The translations under genes were made by a program, and so were the position numbers. 48,638 nt of DNA. Source: Planctomycetota bacterium. Its GTDB lineage: Bacteria > Planctomycetota > Phycisphaerae > Phycisphaerales > SM1A02. Position 1 is the first letter of the stretch, and each line of letters starts with the position of its first letter. This document shows positions 1-9,403 of this stretch, piece by piece. The stretch spans positions 1 through 48,638 of the forward strand of contig JADFSH010000011.1 in NCBI GenBank assembly GCA_022560875.1. The letters are read 5' to 3'. The notes beneath the pieces were generated by a model. That model ran no database searches. It was not told the DNA's origin and saw only the letters and a program-made list of their open reading frames with translations.

Positions 1-2
1 TC

Positions 3-605
3 AAACGCCGGGGGGCCACCTCGGCGACCGAGCTGGCCGAAGCGCTCGGCCTGACCGATGTGGCGATTCGCCAGCATCTGGGGGCGTTGGAGGAAAAAGG
101 GCTGGTGGCGTCCGAGCCGCATTCGCCTGGGGGGCATATCCGGGGGCGGGGGCGGCCCGCGGTGGCGTGGTCCCTGACCGAACTCGGCGGTGAGATCTTC
201 CCGGATCGGCATGCAGACCTGACGGTGGAACTGTTGCAGGTGATGCGGAAGACTTTGGGCGAGGAGGCCCTCCTCCGGATCGTCGAGGTCAGGGCGAAGG
301 ATCAGGTTACGCTCTACAAGAAGAGAGTGCCTGCCAGGGGATCGTTGAGGAAGCGGGTTGAATCGCTCGCCGCCCAGCGCACCGCTGAAGGCTACATGGC
401 GGAGGTGGTTCAGGAAAAGCCGGGGCGATACCTGCTCATCGAGCATCATTGCCCGATTTGTGATGCCGCGAAATGTTGTCAGGGATTGTGTCGTGCGGAG
501 CTGGATGTCTTCAGGAAAACCCTGGGCCGGGGCGTGACCATCGAGCGGATCGAGCATCTGCTCTCCGAAGGCGACCGTTGCGTCTACCGGATTGAAAAGA
601 AGTGA
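3..605 (+). CDS. SufR/ArsR-like winged-helix regulator with C-terminal cysteine cluster (5' partial)
   Basis: The reading frame is open to the left edge, so the start lies outside the window; the GTG at 60 is internal because the helix-turn-helix begins before it. The visible N-terminus (SATELAEALGLTDVAIRQHL) is a winged-helix DNA-binding domain followed by a basic wing (GGHIRGRGRPAV). The C-terminal part has a cysteine cluster (HHCPICDAAKCCQGLC) and one later Cys. This layout matches the COG2345/SufR group, in which cysteines bind an Fe-S cluster that modulates repression of Fe-S assembly genes. Seen: fold motifs and cysteines. Inferred: Fe-S sensing. The target genes are probably to the left, since the next gene starts about 280 bases downstream. 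The regulator call is firm; the SufR identity is less so. Confidence 0.8.
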   Translation, partial: KRRGATSATELAEALGLTDVAIRQHLGALEEKGLVASEPHSPGGHIRGRGRPAVAWSLTELGGEIFPDRHADLTVELLQVMRKTLGEEALLRIVEVRAKDQVTLYKKRVPARGSLRKRVESLAAQRTAEGYMAEVVQEKPGRYLLIEHHCPICDAAKCCQGLCRAELDVFRKTLGRGVTIERIEHLLSEGDRCVYRIEKK

Positions 606-886
606 GGCAAGGCCTTCAGCTGCGTTTCAGACTACGGCATCTATGAGCAAGCTGTTGTCAAGAAGTTGGGGGTGGTTTGGGCCTTCTCCACCAATACCCC
701 GAGGACGCGGCACTCGTCGGGTTTCAGGATCGACATGACGGCACGGCACCGAGTTCAGAATGCGGAGATGACCGCAGGGGGTATTCATGTCGGTTTCGTG
801 GTCTGGACGATGATCGAAACACGTGGTTCGTGCGCTCGGAGAAGGCGCCGTGCGGCTCGGGCGAAGATTCAGCAAAGGGCGCACCC
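606..886. other. Non-coding or degraded stretch before the glycan cluster
   Basis: No convincing gene is present. The frame of the next gene stays open back to about 677, but the translation there is rich in Arg, Asp, Cys and His, has no recognisable motif and does not resemble the downstream protein. Two other frames are also open here without protein-like composition. It could be a 5' leader with promoter or a decayed gene. No strong terminator hairpin is visible after the regulator. Confidence 0.4.
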
Positions 887-3322
887 GTGCAATCAGCGCA
901 ACTCATTCACATCCTGGAAAATGAACCCTGCGGGGCAGGGCTGAATGAGGCCTTCACTCAACTCGGATCAGGTGCGGACCTCGATCTCCTGCTCGCCATG
1001 ATCAAGTCGATGACGCGCGGCGGCATCCCCGGGCTTGCCGTGAGACTTCTGACCTCAGGGGGCGTACTTCTGGAAGACCAAGCAGAGCTTGCCCAACTCG
1101 CCGCGCAATTGTCGGCGCTGCCGTCCGGAGAGGTTTCAACGGCGCAAATCGAATCGAACTACCGACGCAATCGGGCTCGACTGCTCGATACGCGTCCGCA
1201 TCTGCGGGAGTTTGAGACAGACTTCGATGAGGCGGGGGACGGGTTGCGAGTGTTCCAGGCCACCAATGGGTACACGGTCGCGATCCGTGATGCGGCGGAC
1301 GGGCGATTCGTCTTCGCCCTGCCATTAATCGGGAGCGCGGGTGATGTGATGAAGTCATTCAACGATTGTGGTCATAACACCACCGCGATCGCCATGTCGG
1401 GGGTGCCATCACTTGATCTGTGGTTGCAACTGCTGGATGTCCGCTCCGCGGCGGGCTTTCGACCGCCGATCGAGATCGTGGAGCCTGATCTCGCGGTGCT
1501 GGGGGTATGGCTGCGTCTGATCGAGCGGAGTGAGGCCCTCGGGGATGAGCGGGTGGGGGTCTTCGCCGGAGGGCAGGCCCGGACACAGTATCTCGGAGCG
1601 CTGCGTGACAATCCTCAGCGTTTACTGCCCACACATTTCCTGGGCAATGTGAGAACGGGACCGACGCTCGAGCGACTGGATGATTCCATGTTCACGGAAA
1701 TCGTTGATTTGCGTCTCAAGCGTCGTCAGACTTTGGTGCGCAAACAGGAAATCCGCTATGGGGGGCGTGATGCGAACTATCTGGCGAAGCGTTTTCAACC
1801 CGCCGGATCGGAGGATCCTCCCCTGCGGGTGGCGGGTTTCACCACGCGTCATTCGACCGTCATTCAGTACGCGCTGCGCGACCTTGCCGCCGCATTCCGT
1901 AAGCACGGTTGCATCTTCGACATCATAACGGAGCCGGATGACTATACGAGCGACGTTGATCTGGGCGGAGCCCTGGCGAATACCGATTACGACCTGATTG
2001 TGGTCATCAATCACATGCGCTTTGAATACGGCGATCAGATTCATTCAAGCATTCCCTATGTGTGCTGGATCCAGGACTACATGCCGGAATTGTGGACCGA
2101 TGAGGCCGGAGCATCGCTCAATAAAAATGACATGGTCGTCTGTCGATCGTCGTCCTTCATGGCCGAGCATTTCGGCTACCCCCGGAAGTGTCTCCTCGGC
2201 AGCAGCAATCTGACGAACACGACTACGTATTCCGACGAGCCGGTAGCGCCGGAGGATCTGGAGCCTTTTCGTTGCGATGTGTCGTACGTGGGTCACGGCT
2301 GGCAGACCGGACATCAGCTTGCCGCGGTAATCGCGTCGGATGCGCCCGAGGTGAGGCAGTTTCTTGAGAGATTCATAGAGCTGGCGGCGGAACGAAATGC
2401 CCACAAGGGCTGGTTGAACTATTTTGATCGCCTGGAGCTTAGCCTGGAAGCCCAGCGCGAGTCCGATCTGGGCGATCTTCATCCGGAGCAGAGAGCGACC
2501 TTGCTGCTTCCCGCGGTCGAGCGGGTGTACGATCGCCTGTTTCGGCACGAAGCCCTGCAGTGGTGCGCGGCTTGGGCCACCAGCCGCAACAAGACCTTCC
2601 GGATCTACGGCAACGGTTGGGAGAATCATCCCACCCTGAGTGAGTACGCGGTCGGGCCGGTGCAGAACGGTTATGAATTACGTTGCCTGTCCCAGGCGTC
2701 GGCGGTCAATCTCCAGGTCAACGGCTACGACTCTCTCCACCAACGTCTTCTCGACGGGCTGGCCTCGGGGGGATGCGTGATCTCGCGATTCAATCCGACC
2801 GATTTTTCGCAACTGCGATTCCAGGAAATCAGTCATGCCATCCGGGATAAGGACCTTGCCGGTCTTGAGCAATTGCGCTCCGAGGCCAAACGCAATCCGG
2901 GGCTGGAGAAGTCCATTCGGGAGGCGGAAGCCTGGAGCGGTTTGAGCCTCGCCCCGTCATCCAGTGAGGAGCGGCAGCAAAATGTCGAAGTCCTGAAAGC
3001 CTTTGCCCACTTCCCCGAGTCGATTTGCCGCGATGAAGCATGGTTCGAGACGCTGCGGACCATGAAATCCATGGCGGATCGGGTTGCGGGGAACATCGAC
3101 GGTTTTGACCAATCGACGTTCAACGACCGGGACCAACTGCACGACCTGCTTGATCGGCTGGTGGACGACCCCCGGGCCCGGGACGAGTTGGCGAAGCCCA
3201 TGAAACAGTCGATACTCAAACACGATACCCATGATGTACTGGTCAAACGCATACTCGAAGCATTCCGGCATCGTTATGAATCGCTCTCTCATGTCCGCCC
3301 CGCCCCTCCGGTAGAGGCTTGA
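887..3322 (+). CDS. CgeB/YkvP-like glycosyltransferase
   Basis: About 811 residues. Its C-terminal half resembles CgeB-type (Glyco_trans_1_2, GT-B fold) glycosyltransferases. There is a Rossmann-like start (DYDLIVVINHMRFEYG), a conserved IPYVCWIQDYMPEL stretch, a DVSYVGHG strand-loop, and the acceptor/donor loop LHQRLLDGLASGGCVISR, which matches the usual H..R..E..A.G....T region of this family. The N-terminal ~300 residues have no family I recognise and may bind the acceptor or a partner. The start is uncertain: GTG 887 has AAAGGG nearby and protein-like sequence after it, while ATG 998 is an alternative. The stop overlaps the next start by one base (TGATG), so the two genes are probably co-translated. 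It likely adds a sugar to a surface glycan or protein; donor and acceptor are unknown. Confidence 0.75.
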   Translation: MQSAQLIHILENEPCGAGLNEAFTQLGSGADLDLLLAMIKSMTRGGIPGLAVRLLTSGGVLLEDQAELAQLAAQLSALPSGEVSTAQIESNYRRNRARLLDTRPHLREFETDFDEAGDGLRVFQATNGYTVAIRDAADGRFVFALPLIGSAGDVMKSFNDCGHNTTAIAMSGVPSLDLWLQLLDVRSAAGFRPPIEIVEPDLAVLGVWLRLIERSEALGDERVGVFAGGQARTQYLGALRDNPQRLLPTHFLGNVRTGPTLERLDDSMFTEIVDLRLKRRQTLVRKQEIRYGGRDANYLAKRFQPAGSEDPPLRVAGFTTRHSTVIQYALRDLAAAFRKHGCIFDIITEPDDYTSDVDLGGALANTDYDLIVVINHMRFEYGDQIHSSIPYVCWIQDYMPELWTDEAGASLNKNDMVVCRSSSFMAEHFGYPRKCLLGSSNLTNTTTYSDEPVAPEDLEPFRCDVSYVGHGWQTGHQLAAVIASDAPEVRQFLERFIELAAERNAHKGWLNYFDRLELSLEAQRESDLGDLHPEQRATLLLPAVERVYDRLFRHEALQWCAAWATSRNKTFRIYGNGWENHPTLSEYAVGPVQNGYELRCLSQASAVNLQVNGYDSLHQRLLDGLASGGCVISRFNPTDFSQLRFQEISHAIRDKDLAGLEQLRSEAKRNPGLEKSIREAEAWSGLSLAPSSSEERQQNVEVLKAFAHFPESICRDEAWFETLRTMKSMADRVAGNIDGFDQSTFNDRDQLHDLLDRLVDDPRARDELAKPMKQSILKHDTHDVLVKRILEAFRHRYESLSHVRPAPPVEA

Positions 3323-4884
3323 TGCCGACCATGAACGTTGACTATTCCATCGTCATTCCCACCCGGAATCGCCCGGGCCTCATCGGCGATGCCATTCGAC
3401 GTGCGCTTTGCCTCGATCATCCGTCCTTTGAAGTGTTGTTGAGCGACAATTCATCAGACAATCGCACGATCGAAGCGATTCGAGAGATCGATGATCCTCG
3501 ATTTCGGGTGGTGCGAACCTCCGGCGACTTGAAAATGCATGAGAGTTGGGCGTTTGCCGCGGCGCAAGCGCGCGGCACATGGATCATCATCCTCTGCGAT
3601 GACGATGCCCATCATCCTGAGCTATTGACGATTCTCGATCGCATGACCCGGCGCTACCCAGATGCCGATGCGATCGCCTGGGCGAGATGCGGCTACATGC
3701 ACAATGCTATTGAGAATCAACCGGCCCGCGCGGCGCGGATGGAGTTCCGGACGATCTACTCCGATGGGGTGTATGAGATCGACGGCCAGGCGCTGATCGA
3801 TGATGCCTACGCGATGCGTGTCTCGCACAATGATTTCATTCCCCGTATGCTCAACACGGCAGTGAGACGCGAATTGTTCACCCTCGCTGCAGAGAAGGGA
3901 TCGCCGTTTTTCCGGCCCTCCTGTCCGGATTACTCATCAATGCTGACCCTGGCCCTGCACGCAAAGCGGTTGCTGTTTCTCGATGCCCCGTTGAGCATGA
4001 CCGGCCTCCTGCCGGAGAGTACGGGCTGGGCCGCTTCGCAGCGGGCGGAGGTCGATCCGGAGTTTGTCAACGGCTTTCTCGAAGCAGAAGGTATGTATGT
4101 CCTTCCTCCCGCGTTGCTGACTACCTGTTGCTGGATCGCCCAGACGTATCTGCAACTCGCCCGCGATGATCCCCATCTTTCCGGACGCATCGTCGATCTG
4201 GTGAGAACCTACATCCTCGCGGGCCAGGAGATCGAAGGCTGGCGGAGACTGGGTTTCGATGTGGCAACCGTCGATGCCGGACTGGACCGCGTACTCGCAT
4301 CTTTTGCCCCGGAAGATGCGCAAGCCGTTCGAGAGGGCATTCGGGAAGGGATCACGTTTGAGAGCGATCGTTTCCTGCGATTGCTTGATGATGAAGATGA
4401 TGAGACACTCGTCCTCGGATGCGGTCCGGTGCTTCTCAGTGACCGGCACATCCCCGCCGGCGAGCTTGCGTCGATGAGCCTTGCCGCGAGCAATCTGCCG
4501 GCTTGGATTGATCAGTATGGCATTCGTCTCGGGGATCTCATATCCCGACTGTCGGATACCGCCGCAGGTCGGACCATCATCATCTACGGCCTTGGCAACG
4601 GCGGAAAAATGCTCTGTCGCTGCCTGTCCGCGCGAGATTCAGGCCTGCCTTTTTCGTGGCGGGGTCACGATGATGGGTATCGGGAAATCATGCCGGGGGC
4701 GAAGCGTCTGACGAAGGGCGAATCCCTCGATCCAGCGCGGCATTTCGTGTTCATTACCCCGCTTAACGCCCGCGGCATCAGTCGTCGCCTGGAAGATCTC
4801 GGTTTTCAACCGGGGAGAGACTGGCTGACGCCTGGGGATCTGATCTGCGGAGATTATGCTTCCGCAGCGGGGGCAACTCGCTGA
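3322..4884 (+). CDS. Family 2 glycosyltransferase with C-terminal Rossmann-like domain
   Basis: About 520 residues. The N-terminus is a clear GT-A glycosyltransferase: DYSIVIPTRNRPGLI, the nucleotide-sugar region LLSDNSSDN, and the metal-binding acidic motif LCDDDAHH. After about residue 420 comes a second domain with a nucleotide-binding signature (TIIIYGLGNGGKML) and FVFITPLN. It resembles the Rossmann-like modules found at the ends of FkbM-type methyltransferases and some glycan enzymes. The start is ATG 3322, overlapping the previous stop and preceded by GTAGAGG; a TTG at 3319 also fits. The 3' end overlaps the convergent methyltransferase gene by 31 bases. The sugar transferred cannot be told from sequence. 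The GT2 call is firm; the role of the C-terminal domain is open. Confidence 0.87.
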   Translation: MPTMNVDYSIVIPTRNRPGLIGDAIRRALCLDHPSFEVLLSDNSSDNRTIEAIREIDDPRFRVVRTSGDLKMHESWAFAAAQARGTWIIILCDDDAHHPELLTILDRMTRRYPDADAIAWARCGYMHNAIENQPARAARMEFRTIYSDGVYEIDGQALIDDAYAMRVSHNDFIPRMLNTAVRRELFTLAAEKGSPFFRPSCPDYSSMLTLALHAKRLLFLDAPLSMTGLLPESTGWAASQRAEVDPEFVNGFLEAEGMYVLPPALLTTCCWIAQTYLQLARDDPHLSGRIVDLVRTYILAGQEIEGWRRLGFDVATVDAGLDRVLASFAPEDAQAVREGIREGITFESDRFLRLLDDEDDETLVLGCGPVLLSDRHIPAGELASMSLAASNLPAWIDQYGIRLGDLISRLSDTAAGRTIIIYGLGNGGKMLCRCLSARDSGLPFSWRGHDDGYREIMPGAKRLTKGESLDPARHFVFITPLNARGISRRLEDLGFQPGRDWLTPGDLICGDYASAAGATR

Positions 4885-5636
4885 ATGACGCCCCCGGGCC
4901 AGTAGGTGATGCGGGTGGTGAGTTCACTCTCATTGAACGCGAAGGGCGGCTCGACGAGACGGAACTCCGAATGCAGTTTGACAAAGTCCATCGCCGCTTG
5001 CCGGGGGTTGTTCGTGTTCCAATCCGGTTCCGACCGGGGGGCTCCGGCAAGATCCTGCATGATCCCGTCCATGGCGATGATGTACGACCCTTCGGCAACG
5101 AGTGGACCGTAGGCTTCGAGTTCGGCCAGTACATGATCGCGGGTGTGACAGCCATCCAGAAACACCATGACCCGTTCCCCGGGATGGATGAGCTGTCTGA
5201 CCTGCCTGACGATGCCACCCGCAATCGAGTCTCCCTCAATCATCGTGATCAGATCGGCGAGTTCGTGCGCTTCGATGGCCAGACGATTGTGCGGCCTGAT
5301 CTCGATGTCAATCCCGATGACCCGCCCGCGCCCGATGAGGCGACACAATCCCGCGCTGAAGACCAGTGACCCGCCGTGGGCGATGCCGATCTCGATGATG
5401 ACATCGGGCTTGACCTGGTAGATCCATTCCTGCAAACGAATCAGGTCTTCCGGAAGCTGGATGATCGGCCGTCCGAGCCAGGAGAATGTGTAGACGTGCT
5501 TGAGATCCCACCCGGCGCGAAGCCATGCCCGGGAAATCAATTGAAACGCCTCCTCCGAAGCCAGGGCCAGGCTTCGGGTGCCTTCGGGCGTTTCAAGCTC
5601 GACGGTCTCGTGTTCGAGATCGATATGCAATTTCAT
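4854..5636 (-). CDS. CmcI-like SAM-dependent methyltransferase
   Basis: 260 residues. It matches the cephalosporin hydroxylase/CmcI and rhamnosyl O-methyltransferase group: SAM-binding strand DVIIEIGIAHGGSLVF, acidic ribose-binding strand RVIGIDIEIRPHN, the metal-site stretch VMVFLDGCHTRDHVLAELE, and YIIAMDG. Family members methylate sugar hydroxyls in glycans or glycolipids, with a divalent metal in some. The start ATG 5636 overlaps the stop of the upstream SDR gene (ATGA), so the two genes are translationally coupled. The extension upstream of 5636 is Gly-rich and belongs to the SDR gene in another frame. The tail overlaps the convergent glycosyltransferase by 31 bases. A sugar O-methyltransferase is the best guess. 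Confidence 0.82.
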   Translation of the reverse strand: MKLHIDLEHETVELETPEGTRSLALASEEAFQLISRAWLRAGWDLKHVYTFSWLGRPIIQLPEDLIRLQEWIYQVKPDVIIEIGIAHGGSLVFSAGLCRLIGRGRVIGIDIEIRPHNRLAIEAHELADLITMIEGDSIAGGIVRQVRQLIHPGERVMVFLDGCHTRDHVLAELEAYGPLVAEGSYIIAMDGIMQDLAGAPRSEPDWNTNNPRQAAMDFVKLHSEFRLVEPPFAFNESELTTRITYWPGGVIQRVAPAAEA

Positions 5637-6472
5637 AATTGCCCCGCCCCCGCCCCCGGAATGGCGACTTCGGCCCGTCGCGCGCAGAGCCACGATCCGA
5701 GATGATCTTCGAGACGGGCCGGCTTGAATGCGAATTCCTCGCGAATTCTTCGGGTGTCGATCTCCGGGGCCGAGCCCTTGACCACGGAATTCGCCTCAGG
5801 CCAGTCGACCGCGCAGCCGGTATTGCGCTGAATGATTTCAACGATCCGTCCTACATTGATCGACGTGCCCGAAGCGACGTTGTAGATTCGGTGGCGGCCC
5901 TCCACCGCGATGCGCGACAGCAACGCAATGACATCATCCAGGAGAATGCAATCGCGGCGTGTCTCCCGACCGCTGCTCAGGACTATCTTCCCCAACGTCA
6001 TCGCATCACGCACGAGAGAATCGAGAAAGTTTTCCGAGCTGAATTCGCAACTGCAGACATGAGCCAATCGCGCCACCCTAACTCCCGGATGATCAATCGC
6101 GAGACAGACCGCTTCGCCCGCCAGTTTCGAGATGTTGTAAAGGTCATCGGCCCGCCCCGGCTCGACCCGGAGGGGGGCGTCTTCGGCAGTGTCAGTGACC
6201 CCTCGATACAAGCGGGTCGATGAAAGATAGAGCACCGATTCAAATCGCCAGTTGCGCAGGATCTCCTCGATCATGCCTACGTGGGCAAACATGGTGTCGA
6301 GGGGGCGATCGAGAAAATCTCCGGTCACCCCTGCGCAGTGGATCACGTGGCCGCAGTCCTCCGGCACGGGCGTCTCCCGGGTCAGGCGATGGACCTCGTG
6401 ACCTTGCTCACCCAGATACGCACTCAATCGCGAGCCGATCATGCCCTGTGAACCGGTGATCGTGAACCTCAC
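5633..6472 (-). CDS. NAD(P)-dependent SDR sugar epimerase/reductase
   Basis: 279 residues, the usual size for an extended SDR of the RmlD/GalE type. The nucleotide-binding loop TGSQGMIGSRL is at the N-terminus. HVIHCAGV, VLYLSSTRLY and the active-site pair in YNISK follow. The C-terminus has DVIALL and IYNVASG, typical of NDP-sugar epimerases and reductases. The GTG start is supported by AGGAG seven bases upstream. The stop overlaps the CmcI-like methyltransferase start. In this cluster it is a candidate 4-ketoreductase or epimerase for the CDP-4-keto-6-deoxy sugar made by the rfbF/rfbG products. That link is inference; an NDP-hexose 4-epimerase is the main alternative. Confidence 0.83.
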   Translation of the reverse strand: MRFTITGSQGMIGSRLSAYLGEQGHEVHRLTRETPVPEDCGHVIHCAGVTGDFLDRPLDTMFAHVGMIEEILRNWRFESVLYLSSTRLYRGVTDTAEDAPLRVEPGRADDLYNISKLAGEAVCLAIDHPGVRVARLAHVCSCEFSSENFLDSLVRDAMTLGKIVLSSGRETRRDCILLDDVIALLSRIAVEGRHRIYNVASGTSINVGRIVEIIQRNTGCAVDWPEANSVVKGSAPEIDTRRIREEFAFKPARLEDHLGSWLCARRAEVAIPGAGAGQL

Positions 6473-6570
6473 GAGAAGGCTCCTGAAGATTGGCGAGGTG
6501 AAGTGGGTTGCGGCGATATCATGCGAAGGCGTTTCTCGTTGGCGTCGGTATCACTTTGGGAGCGGGCGTA

Positions 6571-7719
6571 ATGAACGGCTTATCGGCCATCCTCCACGGA
6601 AATGAGCAGGATGCATCTACGACAGACGCAGAAGGTATCGCTTCGGCGCTCGCTCGCATCGGACGGGATGAAGCGTTGCGGGAGCAGATGATCGATCTTC
6701 TCCGGGAGGCCGAGCGTCGCCTGGCCCGCCCCGATTTAAAAGTCCGGGGGGGTTTCGACGTCCGGGCCGAGATAACGGGGGAGATCTGCGATGCCCTGTG
6801 TCGGGATGCCGGACTCATGTGCAAACGACTGAAGCAAGGCATCACGTTCAACTACACCTATACCTCCCGGATCGCACGGGCGGTGACGCTGAGTCCGGAT
6901 CGTGAGCCTGATCATGTCTGGGAGCCGCAGACCACGAAGCTGCTGCTCGCCCTGGCGGAAAACGCGGATCATGTGCTGATCGGTGGGGCGTACGCGGGCG
7001 ACCACGCCCTGTTACTGGCGCAACAGCTTGCCGCCCTTGGGGACGGGGGGGTAGTTCATGCTTTCGAGCCGAATGATGCGCTTGCCGATCTGCTCGATCT
7101 GAATATTCGGCAAAACAATCTGACGAACATCCTCGTCTCGCGCCTGGGATTGTGGAGGCAGGAAGGCAAGTGCTTCGCATTTGAAGGCGATGACTCTGAC
7201 GCCCACGGCATACCCGTCGCCTCTCCCGACCAGGCGGACTTCGTCACCACGACAATCGATGCCTATGTGCGAGAGCGACAGCTACCGGGGCTTGATGTCA
7301 TCATGCTCGATATCGAAGGGGCTGAGCATGCCGCCCTGGAGGGCGCGCTGGATGTGCTGAGTCGCCCCGCCGGGCAATCGCCGCATGTCATATTTGAGAT
7401 TCACCGCTCGTATGTGGACTGGAGCGACGGACTGCTCCGGACGCCGATTCTCGAAATGCTGACCGATCTCGGGTATTTCGCGTATGCGATTCGCGATTTT
7501 CACTCCAACTACCCTATGGGCGATTCGCCGGTGGAGTTGATCAGGCCGGAAACGACCTGGCTGGAAGGCCCGCCGCACGGTTTCAACATGGTGGCGGTGA
7601 AGACCCCAGATCTGCTGGAGCAGGATGAACGAATCCGCATTCTCGACGGGGTGAGCCCGAAACTGCTCCTGCACAAGGATCCGGCCCTGCATCACCCCAG
7701 CACCCGACCATGTTTATAA
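6571..7719 (+). CDS. FkbM-family methyltransferase
   Basis: About 382 residues. The C-terminal half is an FkbM-type SAM methyltransferase: DHVLIGGAYAGDHALLLAQ as the glycine-rich SAM loop, VVHAFEPN with the acidic residue after strand 2, TTTIDAYVRE, LDVIMLDIEGAEHAALEGA (the family hallmark DIEG.E) and HVIFEIH. About 110 N-terminal residues before the domain are mostly helical and unassigned. ATG 6571 is chosen because GGGAGCGGG lies just upstream; a TTG at 6508 in frame would add 21 residues. It is divergent from the SDR gene, with a 98-base shared upstream region. FkbM enzymes usually methylate sugar hydroxyls, so it may decorate the same glycan. Confidence 0.85.
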   Translation: MNGLSAILHGNEQDASTTDAEGIASALARIGRDEALREQMIDLLREAERRLARPDLKVRGGFDVRAEITGEICDALCRDAGLMCKRLKQGITFNYTYTSRIARAVTLSPDREPDHVWEPQTTKLLLALAENADHVLIGGAYAGDHALLLAQQLAALGDGGVVHAFEPNDALADLLDLNIRQNNLTNILVSRLGLWRQEGKCFAFEGDDSDAHGIPVASPDQADFVTTTIDAYVRERQLPGLDVIMLDIEGAEHAALEGALDVLSRPAGQSPHVIFEIHRSYVDWSDGLLRTPILEMLTDLGYFAYAIRDFHSNYPMGDSPVELIRPETTWLEGPPHGFNMVAVKTPDLLEQDERIRILDGVSPKLLLHKDPALHHPSTRPCL

Positions 7720-7834
7720 TCATGACTGGGGTTGCCATCGCCTGGCCCGTATTCAATAGTTGATTCGTAGGGAATGAGTCATCGAAGTTGAGTTGACCAA
7801 ACAATCCAAGGGATGGGTGGGGGTAGTACAAAAA

Positions 7835-9364
7835 ATGATTCAGAATCGTACAAGACTTCGGATTGCGATGTTTCTCATGGTCGCATTGTCCGTTGCGCTC
7901 GGCACCGGGATAGGACGGGCGGCGTTGATCCAGTCCGAGGAGAAAGCCGCCGGGGATAAGCTGCGGGTGATCGAGCCGGAGAAGACTATCGCGTTGGACC
8001 CCGCCTCGATCATCAGTCGTCTCTACCCGTCGTCGGATGGCCGGCAATTCTACACCCGATTGAAGACGCCGGCGATCAACATCTGGTCGGTGCTCGTGTA
8101 CTACACACCGGAAGTCCTGCTCTCAGTTCTTGGGCTTACCCTGCTCGTGAGCGTTTTGTTGCTTTTGTACAGTCATCGAAAGGGAGGATTGCTGCATTGC
8201 CGAAAGTGCTGGTATGAGTTGATCAATTTAACGTGTGATAGGTGTCCCGAATGCGGCGTTGAACTATCCGAGAAAAACCGTTCATATCGACGCTCGGTGC
8301 GTATGCGCATGATTCAGATTGGGTTGATGCTGGTGCTCGGGGCAGGGGCGTACTATCTCGGTTCAAAGAACAGATGGGTTTTTCAACAGCCACGCATCCA
8401 GAGAAAATACTATTGGAATTCAACCGCACTCTACCGGAGCGATTTTATACGTCGTTGGTTTCCGCAATGGATCCTGGAGCATCGGTCTCAAGCCGATCGA
8501 ATTGTTCGAATCGATTTTGCCTCGGGGAAGATCAGGAACGTTCGCTCGCTACCTCACGGAAAGATTGAAAAATGGACGATCGACTCAGAGCGGAAGGTTA
8601 TCTCCTTGATCGAATTCGGGCGACTGACACAAATCGAGGCGCAAACGGGGAGGATCATCCGGGAATATGATTTTCAGGATTCACAGTTAAACATCTTGTC
8701 CACGGATGGGGTGAGAAGGCTAATCGGCGGCCCAAGCCCGGAGATCCTGTTTGCCGCATCAAGCAAAAGTGGGGCATACCGAATTGATCTCAATCAGAAC
8801 CTGATGGAACAGATCGTCGATACGAAGAAATTCGAAGTTCCCGATACACCAACGGGGATCTTTTATGATCCCGAACATCAACGACTGCTGATCACATACA
8901 AGGTCAAGTCATCCCGCGCCTGGCAGATCTGGGATGAGTCAGCGGGAGAACTCCACAACAATCATGCCGTGGCAGACTGGGACAATTCCGTCGGCTTCGT
9001 ATACAACCATACACAAGAAGTCATTTATACAGGCAACATACTAACGAACAGCGTTGAGGGCCATGACGTTCATTCCGGGCAGTTGACCACCAGGTGGCCG
9101 CCGATGAGTGAGCAGATCATTCCTCGTAGTCTCTTGTTCGACGATCAGGTGCTGCTGGCGCGAGCACGGCACGGCGATGACATATATGCAATTGATACCT
9201 CGACGGGTAAAGCCCTGGCTCGGTTGACCGGACTGATGGGTAATTCAATGCCGAGTCAGATCATCTCAGTAGGCCGGAACGGAAGGATCATTGTGGTATC
9301 CTACGGTGCGGTGTTGAATGAGATTGCCTTCTTTGATCTATCTGACTTGTTAGCGCCGGATTGA
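7835..9364 (+). CDS. Membrane protein with zinc ribbon and C-terminal beta-propeller-like domain
   Basis: About 509 residues of unknown function. Hydrophobic segments lie near residues 10-30, 85-110 (VLLSVLGLTLLVSVLLLLYS) and 155-172. Between the second and third is a four-cysteine zinc ribbon (CRKCWYEL..CDRCPECG), common in planctomycete membrane proteins. The remaining ~330 residues are beta-rich, with repeated ID..TGK.., IW.E.AGEL and YAIDTSTGKAL units, as in PQQ/WD-like propellers. ATG 7835 is preceded by a G-rich stretch; a TTG at 7793 is an alternative start. Codon and base use look slightly more AT-rich than in the flanking genes. A propeller facing the periplasm and a cytoplasmic ribbon would fit the segment count, but this is inference. 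Confidence 0.7.
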   Translation: MIQNRTRLRIAMFLMVALSVALGTGIGRAALIQSEEKAAGDKLRVIEPEKTIALDPASIISRLYPSSDGRQFYTRLKTPAINIWSVLVYYTPEVLLSVLGLTLLVSVLLLLYSHRKGGLLHCRKCWYELINLTCDRCPECGVELSEKNRSYRRSVRMRMIQIGLMLVLGAGAYYLGSKNRWVFQQPRIQRKYYWNSTALYRSDFIRRWFPQWILEHRSQADRIVRIDFASGKIRNVRSLPHGKIEKWTIDSERKVISLIEFGRLTQIEAQTGRIIREYDFQDSQLNILSTDGVRRLIGGPSPEILFAASSKSGAYRIDLNQNLMEQIVDTKKFEVPDTPTGIFYDPEHQRLLITYKVKSSRAWQIWDESAGELHNNHAVADWDNSVGFVYNHTQEVIYTGNILTNSVEGHDVHSGQLTTRWPPMSEQIIPRSLLFDDQVLLARARHGDDIYAIDTSTGKALARLTGLMGNSMPSQIISVGRNGRIIVVSYGAVLNEIAFFDLSDLLAPD

Positions 9365-9403
9365 ATGCATCCACACCCTCGTTAAAGAGAATGAATATCA
9401 ACT

